Below are positions 10,401 to 22,000 of a DNA stretch of 29,017 nucleotides, one piece after another. The stretch is from the NCBI GenBank assembly GCA_015039315.1, contig WIDE01000117.1:25517-54533 (forward strand). The letters are read 5' to 3'. The notes beneath the pieces are model-generated. The model did no database searches, was not told the origin of the DNA, and saw only the letters and a program-made list of their open reading frames with translations. Within the stretch, counting starts at the first letter, position 1. Every line of letters begins with the position of its first letter. The translations under genes and the position numbers were made by a program. The stretch is from Clavulina sp. PMI_390. Taxonomy: Eukaryota; Basidiomycota; Agaricomycetes; Cantharellales; Hydnaceae.

Positions 10401-13400
10401 TAACAGAGTTAATAGAGGTCTCATTAACAGCCTACCCAGATGGTTCCTTTCTTTGTTCAAAGCATTGAGAAGGTACTGCTCAAGCACAAGGATCGGCTTG
10501 TCCTCCCACAAGTGATGGCATTTGAGGCGTTTGTGAACGCCAGTGAGGAGGAGAGGTCAGGCTGGATGCAGTCTCCTATTATCCTGTCCAAGAAAGATGA
10601 CTCCCCAGAGAAAATGACTGGATCTTTGGACATAATGTGAGATCTTCACTTCTTTGCTGATTCACACAGCCACTTACCTCTAGCCTCATAGTCCCCAGTC
10701 ATGGAGTATTCCACGTGTTGGCCGCCCTGGCCATGAGGCTTGCCATATTTCCACAGATGTTCTGGCAACTTTCTCTGGTGAGAAGGAGCATCTGGATGCA
10801 CAATGGGTAGATGTTGGGCTGGTGTAAGCTCATTCATGGCTCCTCTCTCAATTACATATGAATCTGAGATATCTTTCTTCACAGGCATGTTTGGAATATG
10901 TTTGTGGCTCTATTCCCTGGCTTTGCATCAGATGTTTGGCTTGGTAGCATTCAGGGAGTCATGCATGAGGCTCAGAACTTTTATGCTGGTGCAAATACCC
11001 CGGAGGGAATGAACACTTGCCTACATAATATCTGGCAAGCTTTGTCATACTCCGACCTGGCACCAGGAAAGTGGCTTCTTCTCCCCCATCATATCTCTAG
11101 CTTGTGAGTACATGACATGCTGTGGGCATGTACTTCAAACTTAGCTCACAATTCTGTTTCTTTAGGGAGCATTTTGCTGTTGCCTTGGTTCAGATTCCAA
11201 CAATTACAGCAAAAGCTTACAATGTATACTACTTTGACTCACTGGAGGACTCCGCCTTCCAGTATATGCGAGAGCTTCAGCTTATTGTTGGAATTCTGGA
11301 GCAACTGATGGAGGCCAGCCCAGGTGACTTCCAAAAAGCCCCCAACCCATATAGCTCAGGAGGGCAAGGTAGTGCCCATCTTCCTGCCCAGACCTCATCC
11401 CAAACTCCCAAGTTGCAATCCCTGGCTGCAATAAGGCGGAATGCCCCCAGCAAGCCCAAGGAGTACTTCATCATCTTTCAAGTTCCTGTGAGTTTCCACC
11501 GGTTAATGTGCATCATTTGGTCTAACTTGTAACTTCCATAGACTGCAAAGCAAGATGATGGTGTCTCCTGTGGGCTCTTCACTATCCATTTTGTGAAGGA
11601 GATTCTGCTCCATTGGCCTCCTCCAAAGGCACTGGTAAGGATATTTAACCTCATATATGTATCTCATATTGCTGATTACTCTATGAAACAGTTCCGAGAG
11701 AGGAAGACTCTCCTGTGGCTTCAAATGAGCACTGCCACTGTAGAAAGAGATCGACGCAAGCTCCTCCAGTGGGCTTTTGAGGCGCTCCCCAACCCATTCT
11801 CATGGGGAAGATTCCCTTCTGAAGAGCATGGTGGTGATCCTGAGCAATTGCAAGTTGCTCGTGAAGTGTGGTATTCACGCTTTGTGCACCAGCATCTCAA
11901 TCTTGATCCTTCAGCTTGGGCACAAGTTCAAGGTTAGTGATGGTCATTATCTTGGTTGGGTGACAACTTTCAGCTGACCATAATACCAATGCAGTCCAAG
12001 ACCCACCTTCAATGGATGTGGGAACAGATCCTATCCCCAGGCTGAATGTTGAGTATGGTAAGAACTTCTGCTTATCCTATCAAGAATATCTGCTCAATCT
12101 ATGGTAAAGGTGACAAACCTATTCGTGAGGATAACACCCTTGGGTGTGTTCTTGCAGAAATCACATGCCCAGAGACCAGCCGGCGGTTATCAGCCCTGTC
12201 TTTGCCCACCCAGAGGCTTTCACCCTCCCTTGAGAAGCTCCAAAGGTACTCCTAGTATGCTTCTTGTGAGAGCTTTGGAACTGATGTTTCTTGAAGCACC
12301 ATATCTGATACTTTGCGAGCTATCTCCAGAGCTCAACTCTCTTCGCAGTCAACTCCAACTGAGAGTGCCCATGACTTCCCATTCTTTGGACTGGCCTCTG
12401 CTATTGAAACACTGGGCTTCTCCATTGTATCAGCCCATGGGAGTACACATGCTGGTCATTTTGACTTCTCTGGCCTCCATACTGTGCTGCAGCCACAGGT
12501 TGGCTATAAGGCAGTGCTGATGGCATGGCCTCTGAAGGATGGAGTTGGTGTACCCCCAAACTTACCATCTGCCTCCTTCACAGTCCTACTGGAGACTGAG
12601 GGCCTTGGTCTTGCACTTGTTGTATTGGGTCCCTCTGATACTCTGTAGGTTATCTCACTCCACTCAATCTAAAGAGTTCCATGCTCACACTTTTTATTTG
12701 ACAGCATTATGCCTGCTGGCACTCGGCGTATGGTCCTGACAGTGGCTCCCAGTGGAGAGTGGAAGAGCCCATGCATCATGCAGGGCTTCTTTTTTGACTT
12801 TTATGCTGGCTTCTACCGCCTGGTGGAGGCCCTCATCCTTCATTCTGTCTGGTATGACCAGTGGACCAATGGGGGCTATAGGCGGCGCCTTGATCTTCTG
12901 GCTTTTCTCCTTGCACAGCAGCTTGAAGCTACTGATGTGGTAGCCAGTCATGGTCGCAACTACTACAGCCTCCTTTATGCTGCAAAGTACTCTCAGCTGC
13001 TTAGACCAGGTGGTATTCCCCAAGTGAGAGGCTGGCAGAAGGTATCATCATCAGATTTACCAGCAATCAAGTACCTCACTACACATGGCTTGTGGGCAAT
13101 TGGCCAGCTGAAGGGCACTGATGCCCTGGAATATGCCAAAGTGGAGGAACAACTCAATGCCTTCCTCCAAGCAGAGTTGCAAACTCGGCTTATTACAGAT
13201 GCTCTTGATGATACCACAACCCCACCGGGTGAGCAGGCAACAATGTCAGCTTCTGGCTATAATAGTGAGGAGCAGGATGAGCCATTGGGTCCTGGGGGGG
13301 TTGAGGAGGAGGATGAGCTAGAGGAGGATGAGCTAGAGAAGGAGGAAGAAGATAGTGGGGCCATGCAACTGGACCTTTCAAGCCACGAAGCCTCAGAATC

Positions 13401-13494
13401 TGAGGATGAGACTCAACTCCTCCCCCGTCAATTCACTCGGCGCCACCCTCTAAGGATAGAGTCTGATGATGATATGGATGAGACTAGCAGTTAA
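7415..13494 (+). CDS. Transposon-borne Ulp1 protease / JmjC-like fusion protein
   Basis: Fourteen exons are inferred: 7415-8350, 8410-8553, 8611-10057, 10124-10380, 10440-10636, 10692-10823, 10885-11103, 11166-11487, 11542-11634, 11692-11932, 11995-12057, 12158-12245, 12330-12644, 12705-13494. Every junction is GT-AG and keeps phase, giving 1747 residues with no stop. Residues 1-420 form an unrecognised globular region. About 425-845 is a Ser/Pro/Thr-rich linker with a Lys-rich basic patch near its end. Residues about 1040-1260 match Ulp1/SENP (C48) SUMO proteases, with His1113 (EHFAVAL), Asp1135 (YYFDS), Gln1222 and Cys1228 (KQDDGVSCG). Residues about 1395-1500 resemble fungal JmjC cupins (HFD at 1423-1425, then a MPAGT turn), but Arg1493 replaces the final His. 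The tail is acidic. Start chosen: first ATG in frame. The gene lies 291 bp upstream of the transposase on the same strand. SUMO removal in the nucleus is the likely activity; the JmjC part is probably inactive as an oxygenase. Confidence 0.8.
9415..9450 (+). other. Candidate SUMO-interacting motif in the linker
   Basis: Within the disordered linker, the frame encodes an acidic run (DDEDMGDGD) followed by ALPVVIVQ. This is the acidic-plus-hydrophobic V-V-I-V pattern of SUMO-interacting motifs, at residues about 637-640. Such a motif would suit a protein that also carries a Ulp1 SUMO protease. The motif is short, so chance is possible. The function is inferred. Confidence 0.4.
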
Positions 13495-13785
13495 GGTGTT
13501 CTCTTCAATGGCTTTCCCCTTGTTAGTTTATAGAAGGCATGCTGGGTTATATCTTATTGTATTTGATATTACTATTCCTCATCATCTTCATGTCTGCCAC
13601 ACACATTTCCATCCACCTTTATCATACCAATGAATGAATTACTTTTGCTTTTACTCTAGGTGTACATTTTTTTTCCTTGAGGAGTTTCCAATAAGTTGCA
13701 ACAGCCGGCAGTTGGTTATAAACAAAACACAACTAAGCAACGTCCCCACCAGAAAGCCAGATTCAACTGATCACATTTCACTGAG
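13495..13785. other. Spacer between the two transposon genes
   Basis: This is the 291-bp interval between the stop of the Ulp1/JmjC-like gene and the transposase start. It is AT-rich and should hold the 3' end of the first transcript and the promoter of the second. No clear TATA box or polyadenylation signal can be singled out. Confidence 0.4.
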
Positions 13786-16700
13786 ATGCAGAAGGCAATT
13801 CGGCGTCGGAAAGCTCGTGAAATAGCTCGAGTGTTGAGATCAGCAGGTAAATAATCAATGATACCACAGCTCTGGCAGCTCACTTCATGCGCTGTGGCAA
13901 CAGGGTCAGGTCCAAAAGCTCCTGTCCTTCCAATGTCTCCTCAAAATGGCAAGCAGCTCAGTGATCCACATCCATCACCTCAAAAGCCTAGCACACACAA
14001 GCGGTCCCTTTCCAAATCCATGCCACAGCAGCTAAATAAAAAGCAAAAAACGGTGCCAATTAGTCCCACTGGCTCTGGGAAATGGGAAGAGCCTCCTATT
14101 TTGCCTCTCTCTGGTTTTTCATACTCCCAGCATACATTCCGCCGTGAAGCCAGCTCTTTAGCATGGGGAGCTATCCTTCCAGCCCTAGTCCAGCCGCTCA
14201 TGGCTTTTTTCCGAGCTCTAAAGCTTGATCTCCCGCTACCTTGCACCCATCCACAGGCAAGCTGTCTGAGAGGATGCAGTTTGCAGACCTCCACAGTTCG
14301 TATCATTTCTTTTGGTGGTGAGTGATCCCCAATCCAATCCCTGGGTTAAATACACTTTGCTTTGATTAATTTGTGGTTCTCTTTGTTGAAGCCATTCGCA
14401 GCACCCCAATATCATACTGCCAGTGTGTCAGCCATGCACAATCAGTGATTCTTCATGGTGCTTTTCCAACAGCCCCTCAACGACCATCAAAGTATGCCTT
14501 TGATGTTCCCTTCCTTGAGTTTGCGCGGCTACTGTCTCTCTACAGCAGCCCAAATATCTCTGCCTTGGCCAGTGCATCCTCTGTGTTTCTAGAATGGAAT
14601 GGAGCTTATGATGTCCCAAAATCAGTCTGTCAACTTGTCACTATTGAAGATGACTATCTAAATGGTTTCCTTTCCCCCTACCAATAGACTATGGCAAAGA
14701 TGCTCTCCACCTCACTCCAGATATATCAGCTGACAGTTGATCGTATGAATCGACTGCTAGAAAATCTCATTATGGCCTCCAACCCAAGTTCTGGGACAGC
14801 CTGCTCTCTACAGCCATTTCTGGAGTGCCCTATCACTACTCAGGAAGTTGCTTCCTCCCTCAAAGATCCCCTAATACCAACCTCCCACTTTCCCAGCTCC
14901 ACAGTATGGTTCCAACCCTCTCAGTTCTCACCAAGCCCCAATTTACAGCAGATATGCCCCATGTGCTTCCCTCCATCTCAGCCGGAGGCTTTCAATGGGT
15001 GAGTGAGCCCCTGATTCTCAGTGGGGGTGACACCCCAACACCTTTTCTTATGGGAAAATCTGGAATTTAGAGCCACCCATAGCCACGTGTGCATTGATGG
15101 ATGCTTTGAGCACAAGCGATCTCGCTCAGCAGGGGTCAGTGATCATAGGCTCCCAGAATCCCATGATTTTTTTGTCCCCCATCCAGAGGTGGAATCTATG
15201 AGGCTGCTGGTAGATGCAGCTCAATCAAGAAGGCCTCCTGCTGCTGGCACTCCCTCAACTGATGGTTTTGCAACATCAGTCCAAAACCAAGTGTATGGGG
15301 CCTGTCGTGATCGCTTCTTGGCTGCTAATGAGTCTAACCAGAAAGCTGAGGCCTCGGTCTTTGCTGATACTGGGCTGATGGCAATGACTTGTCGACATGA
15401 TAAGGTGATTGCCATGGTGAATCTGACAGACCCTGGGGAAAGGCAGTTCAATGCATTAGCCCTTGTCAAACACATATTCTCTCAGTTGCCACCCACATGG
15501 AGAATAGGGATGTTATATGATATTGGATGCCAATTGGACAAGAGCATCCAAAAGGTATTGTTGCTTTCTTTTGGATGATTGCAGAGGAGGTTGGTCTATG
15601 TGTTAATATTTTTTGCACTTTTAGCATGGCTTTCTACCTGAATACTCTGGCCGTCTCACCATAGGAGTTTCAGTATTCCATGCCTTTGGGCATGAATTCT
15701 CCTGCCAGTGTGATTATCATCCACAAAAGCGGGAAGGCTTTGGTGCTACAGATGGGGAAGGGTGTGAGAGATGCTGGAATCAGTTAATGAAGGAAATTCC
15801 CATGCTCCGTGTATCTGGTGTAAGGCATTGAGGCATAACTCCCTGGCTGACTGAAGTGATGCTGATTCAGATCTTCTAGCACTACCGCCGCCTTTTCATC
15901 CTCAACCAGAAGCTCCATCATATGAACCTGCAGAGTTTCCAGAAGACTGGCTACTGGTGGACTCAGAAGTGGCAGAGGGCAAGGAACAAAAGGGAGAAGG
16001 CTAGAGTCTTCCTGAAAAGCCTTGTGAACTCTGGCACTTACACTCTTCAAGACTTGCGTTCTCAGTGGGAAGCTCAGAAAGAGTCTGTGCATTTGAAAGA
16101 TACAGGTAAGGCTCATTTGTCAGCTTAGTGAGTAGTAGCTCACTTCTACCTCATAGGGAATCGAGCTAAGCTTCTCAGCAATTATGTTAAACAAATGGAT
16201 GCTGTAGACCAGTTGGAAAATGGACTCAAAAAGCTCAAGCATGGCCTCTTATCTGGTGGTACAGGCCAGGCTTCTTCATCTAACCATGCCTCATCTGATT
16301 CATGTTCCAAATCCTCATCTTCTGACTCTGGGGATGGAGATAGTGATACATGGGAGGATGAGTCAGAAGAGGAAGAGAGTGTGGCCAGCTTGACAGCCAC
16401 CAAGGCTTATCAGAAAGCGGTAGCACTCCTGGAAAAGAAGAAAAAAGGCCTCACAAAACTGGAGCTGAAGCTGGTGAGCCATGTTGAAGATGCAGGAAGC
16501 ATAGCACTGCAGAGCTTGGTGTTCCGCTGCTATTCCCAGCTGGACAAAGTCCGCATCAAGGTGACTGAGGCAAAATTTGCTTGATCTCAAGTGGAGCAGA
16601 GGGTTTCTCAGGCTAAAACAAGTGAGCACTGGCTTCTATCTATGACTCAAAGCTAAGCTTGAGTTACCATAGACACAAGGATAAGGGACCAGGCTAATAA

Positions 16701-17412
16701 GGGACTGGCTTCAAGAGCTCCATCCATCCGTGTGCTTGCATTGCGTTACAACACTCTGGTAAATTCAGCTTTGAAAGTTGCAGCTGAGGAGGAAATCATG
16801 GATTCAGTGGTTCCCAAGCCATTAAACATCAATGAGCTATACAATGTGGATGAAAACCCTCACTTGTGGATGCTAGAGGGGTTTTGGGACCCACAAAGAT
16901 CCCTTCCCTTGTACATTTCCGATCCCCAACTTCAAAAAGGTATCCTTGCTCTGCTCTGTATGGACCGGATGAAGGAAGAAGAGTTCCGGCTCAAGGAGGA
17001 GAGAAGGATTTTGATGTCATGGACCACTACCCAGATGAATCGTCTTGATTGTTTGGTCTCCATCTGTGAAGGTAGAGTTTTCACTTTGCTTTCAGGGAGA
17101 GGGACCTGACAGGGGGCTATTGGTCAAGAAGATGTGGACCTCAAGTTTCTGTTGCAGGAAAGGGTAGAGCAGTTAGGGCAGGTAGTCTCCACTTGGAGGA
17201 GGCAGATGGAGTTTGTGGACAAGGAGCTTGGGCAGTCTAAATGGTACACTATCATCAAAGATGGGATTGCGGCTGAGCCAGAGCACAGGGTAATGTTGGA
17301 GGAGGAGGAAACTGTTGAGGATCTCTTATGGGAGGATGAAGATGAAGAGATATTGATGACGCTAGATGAGGAGATGTTAACTGAATTGTTGGCTGCAGCT
17401 GAAGTTAGCTAG
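13786..17412 (+). pseudogene. KDZ transposase with CxC cysteine cluster, one in-frame TGA
   Basis: Inferred exons: 13786-13846, 13904-14317, 14392-14636, 14688-14998, 15071-15554, 15625-15819, 15880-16105, 16157-16621, 16673-17055, 17113-17412 (about 1027 codons). The N-terminus is basic. Cysteine pairs follow (CLRGC, YCQC, CPMC), with the GAFPTAP turn seen in cysteine clusters attached to KDZ (Kyakuja-Dileera-Zisupton) transposases. The catalytic core is complete: Asp in CIDGC (about 353), the DTGLMAMTCRHD motif, Asp in YDIGC (about 494), FHAFGHEFSCQ, and Glu in TDGEGCER (about 550). A Ser/acidic linker and coiled-coil-like C-terminus follow. One TGA (16582-16584, codon about 788) interrupts the C-terminal part; CGA would restore Arg. 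Two introns have unusual donors (GTCACT at 14637, GTCTCC at 17056), chosen because they keep frame. The protein would cut and move the element. It may be one mutation from intact, or active in truncated form, since the core lies before the stop. Confidence 0.85.
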
Positions 17413-17472
17413 CTATCTTGGCGGAAATGACAATTAGAGGACAGTGTGAGGGTGGTAATGGTATTATTGATA

Positions 17473-18634
17473 TGGAAAATTCTGGTTTCCACTCATTCTG
17501 AATCAGTGACCCCACATTTGAGTCTCAAAAGCGCATTCTGAGTCTCAGATCTGACAGTGACTGGACATTCTGAATCTCAAAATCGCATTTTGAGTCTCAG
17601 ATTTGACAGTGACCAGACATTCTGAATCTCAGAATGGCATTTTGAGTCTCAGATTTGGCAGTGACCACAAAATCTGAATCTCAGAATGGCATTTTGAGTC
17701 TCAGATCTGACAGTGACCAGACATTCTGANNNNNNNNNNNNNNNNNNNNNNNNNNNNNNNNNNNNNNNNNNNNNNNNNNNNNNNNNNNNNNNNNNNNNNN
17801 NNNNNNNNNNNNNNNNNNNNNNNNNNNNNNNNNNNNNNNNNNNNNNNNNNNNNNNNNNNNNNNNNNNNNNNNNNNNNNNNNNNNNNNNNNNNNNNNNNNN
17901 NNNNNNNNNNNNNNNNNNNNNNNNNNNNNNNNNNNNNNNNNNNNNNNNNNNNNNNNNNNNNNNNNNNNNNNNNNNNNNNNNNNNNNNNNNNNNNNNNNNN
18001 NNNNNNNNNNNNNNNNNNNNNNNNNNNNNNNNNNNNNNNNNNNNNNNNNNNNNNNNNNNNNNNNNNNNNNNNNNNNNNNNNNNNNNNNNNNNNNNNNNNN
18101 NNNNNNNNNNNNNNNNNNNNNNNNNNNNNNNNNNNNNNNNNNNNNNNNNNNNNNNNNNNNNNNNNNNNNNNNNNNNNNNNNNNNNNNNNNNNNNNNNNNN
18201 NNNNNNNNNNNNNNNNNNNNNNNNNNNNNNNNNNNNNNNNNNNNNNNNNNNNNNNNNNNNNNNNNNNNNNNNNNNNNNNNNNNNNNNNNNNNNNNNNNNN
18301 NNNNNNNNNNNNNNNNNNNNNNNNNNNNNNNNNNNNNNNNNNNNNNNNNNNNNNNNNNNNNNNNNNNNNNNNNNNNNNNNNNNNNNNNNNNNNNNNNNNN
18401 NNNNNNNNNNNNNNNNNNNNNNNNNNNNNNNNNNNNNNNNNNNNNNNNNNNNNNNNNNNNNNNNNNNNNNNNNNNNNNNNNNNNNNNNNNNNNNNNNNNN
18501 NNNNNNNNNGCATTTTGAGTCTCAAAATTGGCAACAACAAGCAGCTTTTGACACTCAAAATGGCATTCTGAGCCTCAAGTTTCACCATAGTGCTGCTCAT
18601 GGGCTCAACCTGGAATGAGACTCAGAATTTTCCA
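17473..18634. repeat. 52-bp minisatellite at the 3' side of the transposon, with gap
   Basis: From about 17497 the sequence repeats with a 52-bp period (clear at 17568, 17620, 17673, 17725). Each unit combines an ATTCTGAATCTCA word, a CATTTTGAGTCTCAGAT word and GACAGTGACCAG. Units contain the palindrome-like TGAGTCTCA, so strands could fold. The array enters a run of N and related words reappear after it (GCATTTTGAGTCTCA at 18510), so the unsequenced part is probably more array. A perfect 12-bp inverted repeat (TGGAAAATTCTG at 17473-17484, CAGAATTTTCCA at 18623-18634) brackets the block. It probably lies near the transposon's right end. Confidence 0.75.
17730..18509. other. Assembly gap (run of N)
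   Basis: This is 780 undetermined bases. Minisatellite sequence lies on both sides, so the gap is most simply unresolved tandem repeat. Its true length is unknown. Confidence 0.95.
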
Positions 18635-18700
18635 GTCATATGACTACGCAAATTGCTGATTTTTACACTTCATTTGACTTGTAAACTACGTGCATGGGGT

Positions 18701-19033
18701 GAAATCGGGACCAGCCCGTTATCGATATCAGAAGGCCAGGAGCAGAAAGCGTCGACGACGACGCTTCGATCGATCGTCATTCACCGATTAGGCTCGGTGC
18801 CTGTTGGAGAGACGTCGATTATCATTGCGGTGTCGTCGCCGCATCGGCGCGAAGCGTTTGAGGCGTGCGAGTGGTTATTGGAACGAGTCAAGAAGGATGT
18901 GCAGGTGTGGAAGAGGGAGTGGTATGCGGCCAGTGAATGCAATGGTGGCGCGGATGGGGAACCGGTTGCCAAAGATGGAGAAGAGGGGGCAAATGTTGGG
19001 GAGAGCGATTCGATATGGAAACGGAATTTCTAG
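18701..19033 (+). pseudogene. 3' fragment of molybdopterin synthase catalytic subunit gene
   Basis: From 18701 the frame encodes the C-terminal half of a MoaE/MOCS2B protein, with the family block HRLGSVPVGE, then AVSSPHRREAFEACEWL, and the Lys-containing WKREW. It ends at a stop at 19033. Nothing upstream continues the gene: the preceding bases are the end of the minisatellite/transposon region, and homology to the gene at 28511 starts sharply at GAAATCGGGACC. In the 63 bp that can be compared, the two copies differ at two positions, so duplication was recent or the assembly is at fault. The fragment is convergent with the WD40 gene, whose stop is only about 16 bp away. Without its N-terminal half it should not encode a working subunit, unless it is the misplaced end of the other copy. 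Confidence 0.8.
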
Positions 19034-19049
19034 TGAGAGTGACTCACTT

Positions 19050-22000
19050 TTAGGCTGGGCCAGTCATAGTACCATTTGACTCAGGAAGTGGGCCTTTCCA
19101 GAATTGTAGAGCACCATAATCTGAGCCTGTGACTAACATCAGCCCGCCTTCACTACTGCGGTTCCATGCTGCACAGGTCAATTCCTCATCTCTGTCAAGT
19201 TTTGTATCCTCGTCCCGTGATATCTCTGAGGTCGTCCACAACAAATTCCCTTTTTCTTGATCCCAAATTCGGACTTCATCTAATCAAGCCTGTGAGGTCT
19301 ACCGTGGGAGATGATGATACTATAGAACATATACCTTTGCCCGTATACATGATAATCTGATTGGCTGTCTTTGCGCAGACCGCCTCTATTGTGCTTGCTC
19401 CCACAGCAAGTAGCTGACCTGGGGAGTCATATGATATGTAGGGAAGGGCGAAGGTTCGAGGAAGGTCGAACACCATGAATGCTTGAGGGGCCTTCAAAGA
19501 AGCGTTCAATCAATGAGTGAGATCACACGAGGAGGAAACCCGCACATATCTCTCGTAGGTAATAAGCATGATCTGTTCGTTGTCCGAGAGTGAAAGGTGC
19601 TTTGTTGGGTATAACATAGGAATCTTCCTATTGAAGCTGGTCAATCGCAATCTGCCGAGCATCAAAGCGGCTCATACGTTTCCACAGCATGTGTAATCAG
19701 GTTATAGACTACGTTGAGAGAGAAATCAACATTCACAGGTGGAAAGATCAGGCCATTGATAAAGGTATTTCTTACCTACTAGGCGCGTGTCCGAACCAGC
19801 CTTTGTTGATTTGGGTCCATTTCCCTCTCGGTCCACATCAGCGACGGCGACAAGCCTTAATGATCTCTGGAGTTTATAATCTAGCTCTTCAAGTCTGAGT
19901 CGGGCAAGGGCGCACCTGCTGCTGCTGCGCATCACGGCAAAGTCATGTACACGTAGGTTTGACAGGGGATAGGCTGGCTGCAAGGCTCCGTTGATATCCT
20001 ATAATATTCGGTGAGCAGAGGCACATATAACAGCTGACATCGAGCTTACAATGTGAACAAGGGTAAAGCCATCCACAGCAAGGATGGCACTCCCGTCTGG
20101 AAGCCAGCGTGCACATCGGAAGTCTTCCCCTCTCCTAACCATACGTGGTTGGGCTGAGCTCTCCTGGAGCAAGAAACGGATGAATCAGAGATGGCATCAT
20201 AGCTGCTCTGCGGTAGACTGACAATGACAGCCCAGACCATGACCATACCATCCATTCTTCCCATGATAGATCGCCCATCAGGCGACCAGAGGACTTCTCT
20301 TACTGTACCGACGGGATGAGAAAGTTTTTTGAATACTTTCATATCCTCTCCTTCCTTTTTCCACAAGAAAACGTAAGGATCTCGTCCACAGGAAGCTAGA
20401 GATTCGCCATCAGGGCTGAACATCATATGGAGGATCGGGAATGTATGTTGGAAGATGGGCTTGGATGGTGACAATCGGCTGAGCGCAACAGCAATTGAAT
20501 CAGCGGGTTGAGTCATAATGGGAGTCTCGGCGCTCAATCCTATGGCATGTGAAATAGCCACAGGGTTATGTAAAACATCCCGTACAGCCCCAGGGATCGT
20601 ATTGTCTGTCAGTAGCGGAATAATGGCGGCTGGCGCAGAACCAGTGCGTTCAATGTCGCGCGAGTCCGCTACAGCTCCACCATGATGTTCATGTCGCGGG
20701 ACAGAGGAACTAGGCCGAAATAACGAGTAGTTCGATCGATGGAACCATGATCGGGCTCGCCAAAGCCACGATGAATTCCATGCAGGGAGGAAGATGAAGA
20801 CCTTGATGAGCTCCCAGATTGTTGAAAATGTCCACTCCCCCTCGTAGAACTTAGAAACAGTTCTTTGAACGCTTTCCAAGCAAAATATCACGGCAGTGAG
20901 AGAAGCGAGAGATCCTGCTGTGCAACACAATACAACTATTGGGATAAATGTATGTGAAAAAGTGGAGAAAGAGAAGCAAACAAGCCCCGCCAAGAATGTA
21001 GCGATCGCACAGATCAAGAAGCTCAATGGAGTCATGGTGATGACCTAAATGATTGCTAATCAGATTCTTGGCCTTGAGCGCTATCAAATGAGTCAAACGT
21101 ACTATAGAGGCCCACGGGGGACCGTGGAATTTGGGAGATCGAAACTTGTTCGCGCTCCAGTAGTATGCAACCTGCGCGTTGATGGCGCTGGCAATTGAGA
21201 AGACAAGCGAGATGATCCACAGAAGGTTGATGATTTGGTGCAAAATGGTCTGCGTGCTGGAGTATGTAAATTGAATCATTGTGGCGGTAACACCACTGAG
21301 CAATGTAGAAACGGTGCTGAGATTCAGAAACGCTTTGTCTTTTCGCTTTTGAGCAGTTCTGGAGTAGTTGTTATTCCCTTAAACATAATGGACCTTACGA
21401 TATTCATACTCACTGAATTTCAGGAACACCATGTTTAATGAAGGAAGCAAGTGCTTTAGAAAAGTCCATGCTTCGAGTACCAAAAAGCTCCACTTTGGCA
21501 GAAGCATATCCGGGGAGCTTTCCTTCCTTGATCTGTTCTAAATACCGCCGCAATCGATAAGTGGACATCAGCCGCGGCACCACTAGATTAGAAGCGCCTG
21601 TATACCTCGGACGTCCGGATCACGGAGGTTGCTCCATAATGAAGAAGTCCCCACTATGAGATTGCGCAAAGAAGCCTCAATCCCGATGTGACGGTCCGCA
21701 AGCTCTGACGATGTTATCCTCTAAGTTAAATCATCAAGAACACGAGGGTGGGGGTCGGCAGGAAAAACACGCACAAACTGGAAGCTTTCAAGGTTGTCGG
21801 TAAGCTCGGACAATGAGTTTGATAAATTGCCAGAGGCTAGGAAATATGCACTCCGATCCCTTTGGGGCAAAAGATCCCTAGAATCAGGTAGATTCGAGGT
21901 AGGGATTCCAAATTCTAAACATAACAGCCTGTAGACATCTTGAAAGTCGCACTGGAGATCTACTGCGAGATCTGCCAAGCCGACCGATGGTCCCAGATAC

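Noticed and set aside
17497..17729. CRISPR-like array
   Set aside because: The 52-bp units repeat along their whole length without unique spacers, in a eukaryotic genome; this is a minisatellite.
17701..18618. Long open frames on both strands across 17701-18618
   Set aside because: They exist only because undetermined bases cannot form stop codons.
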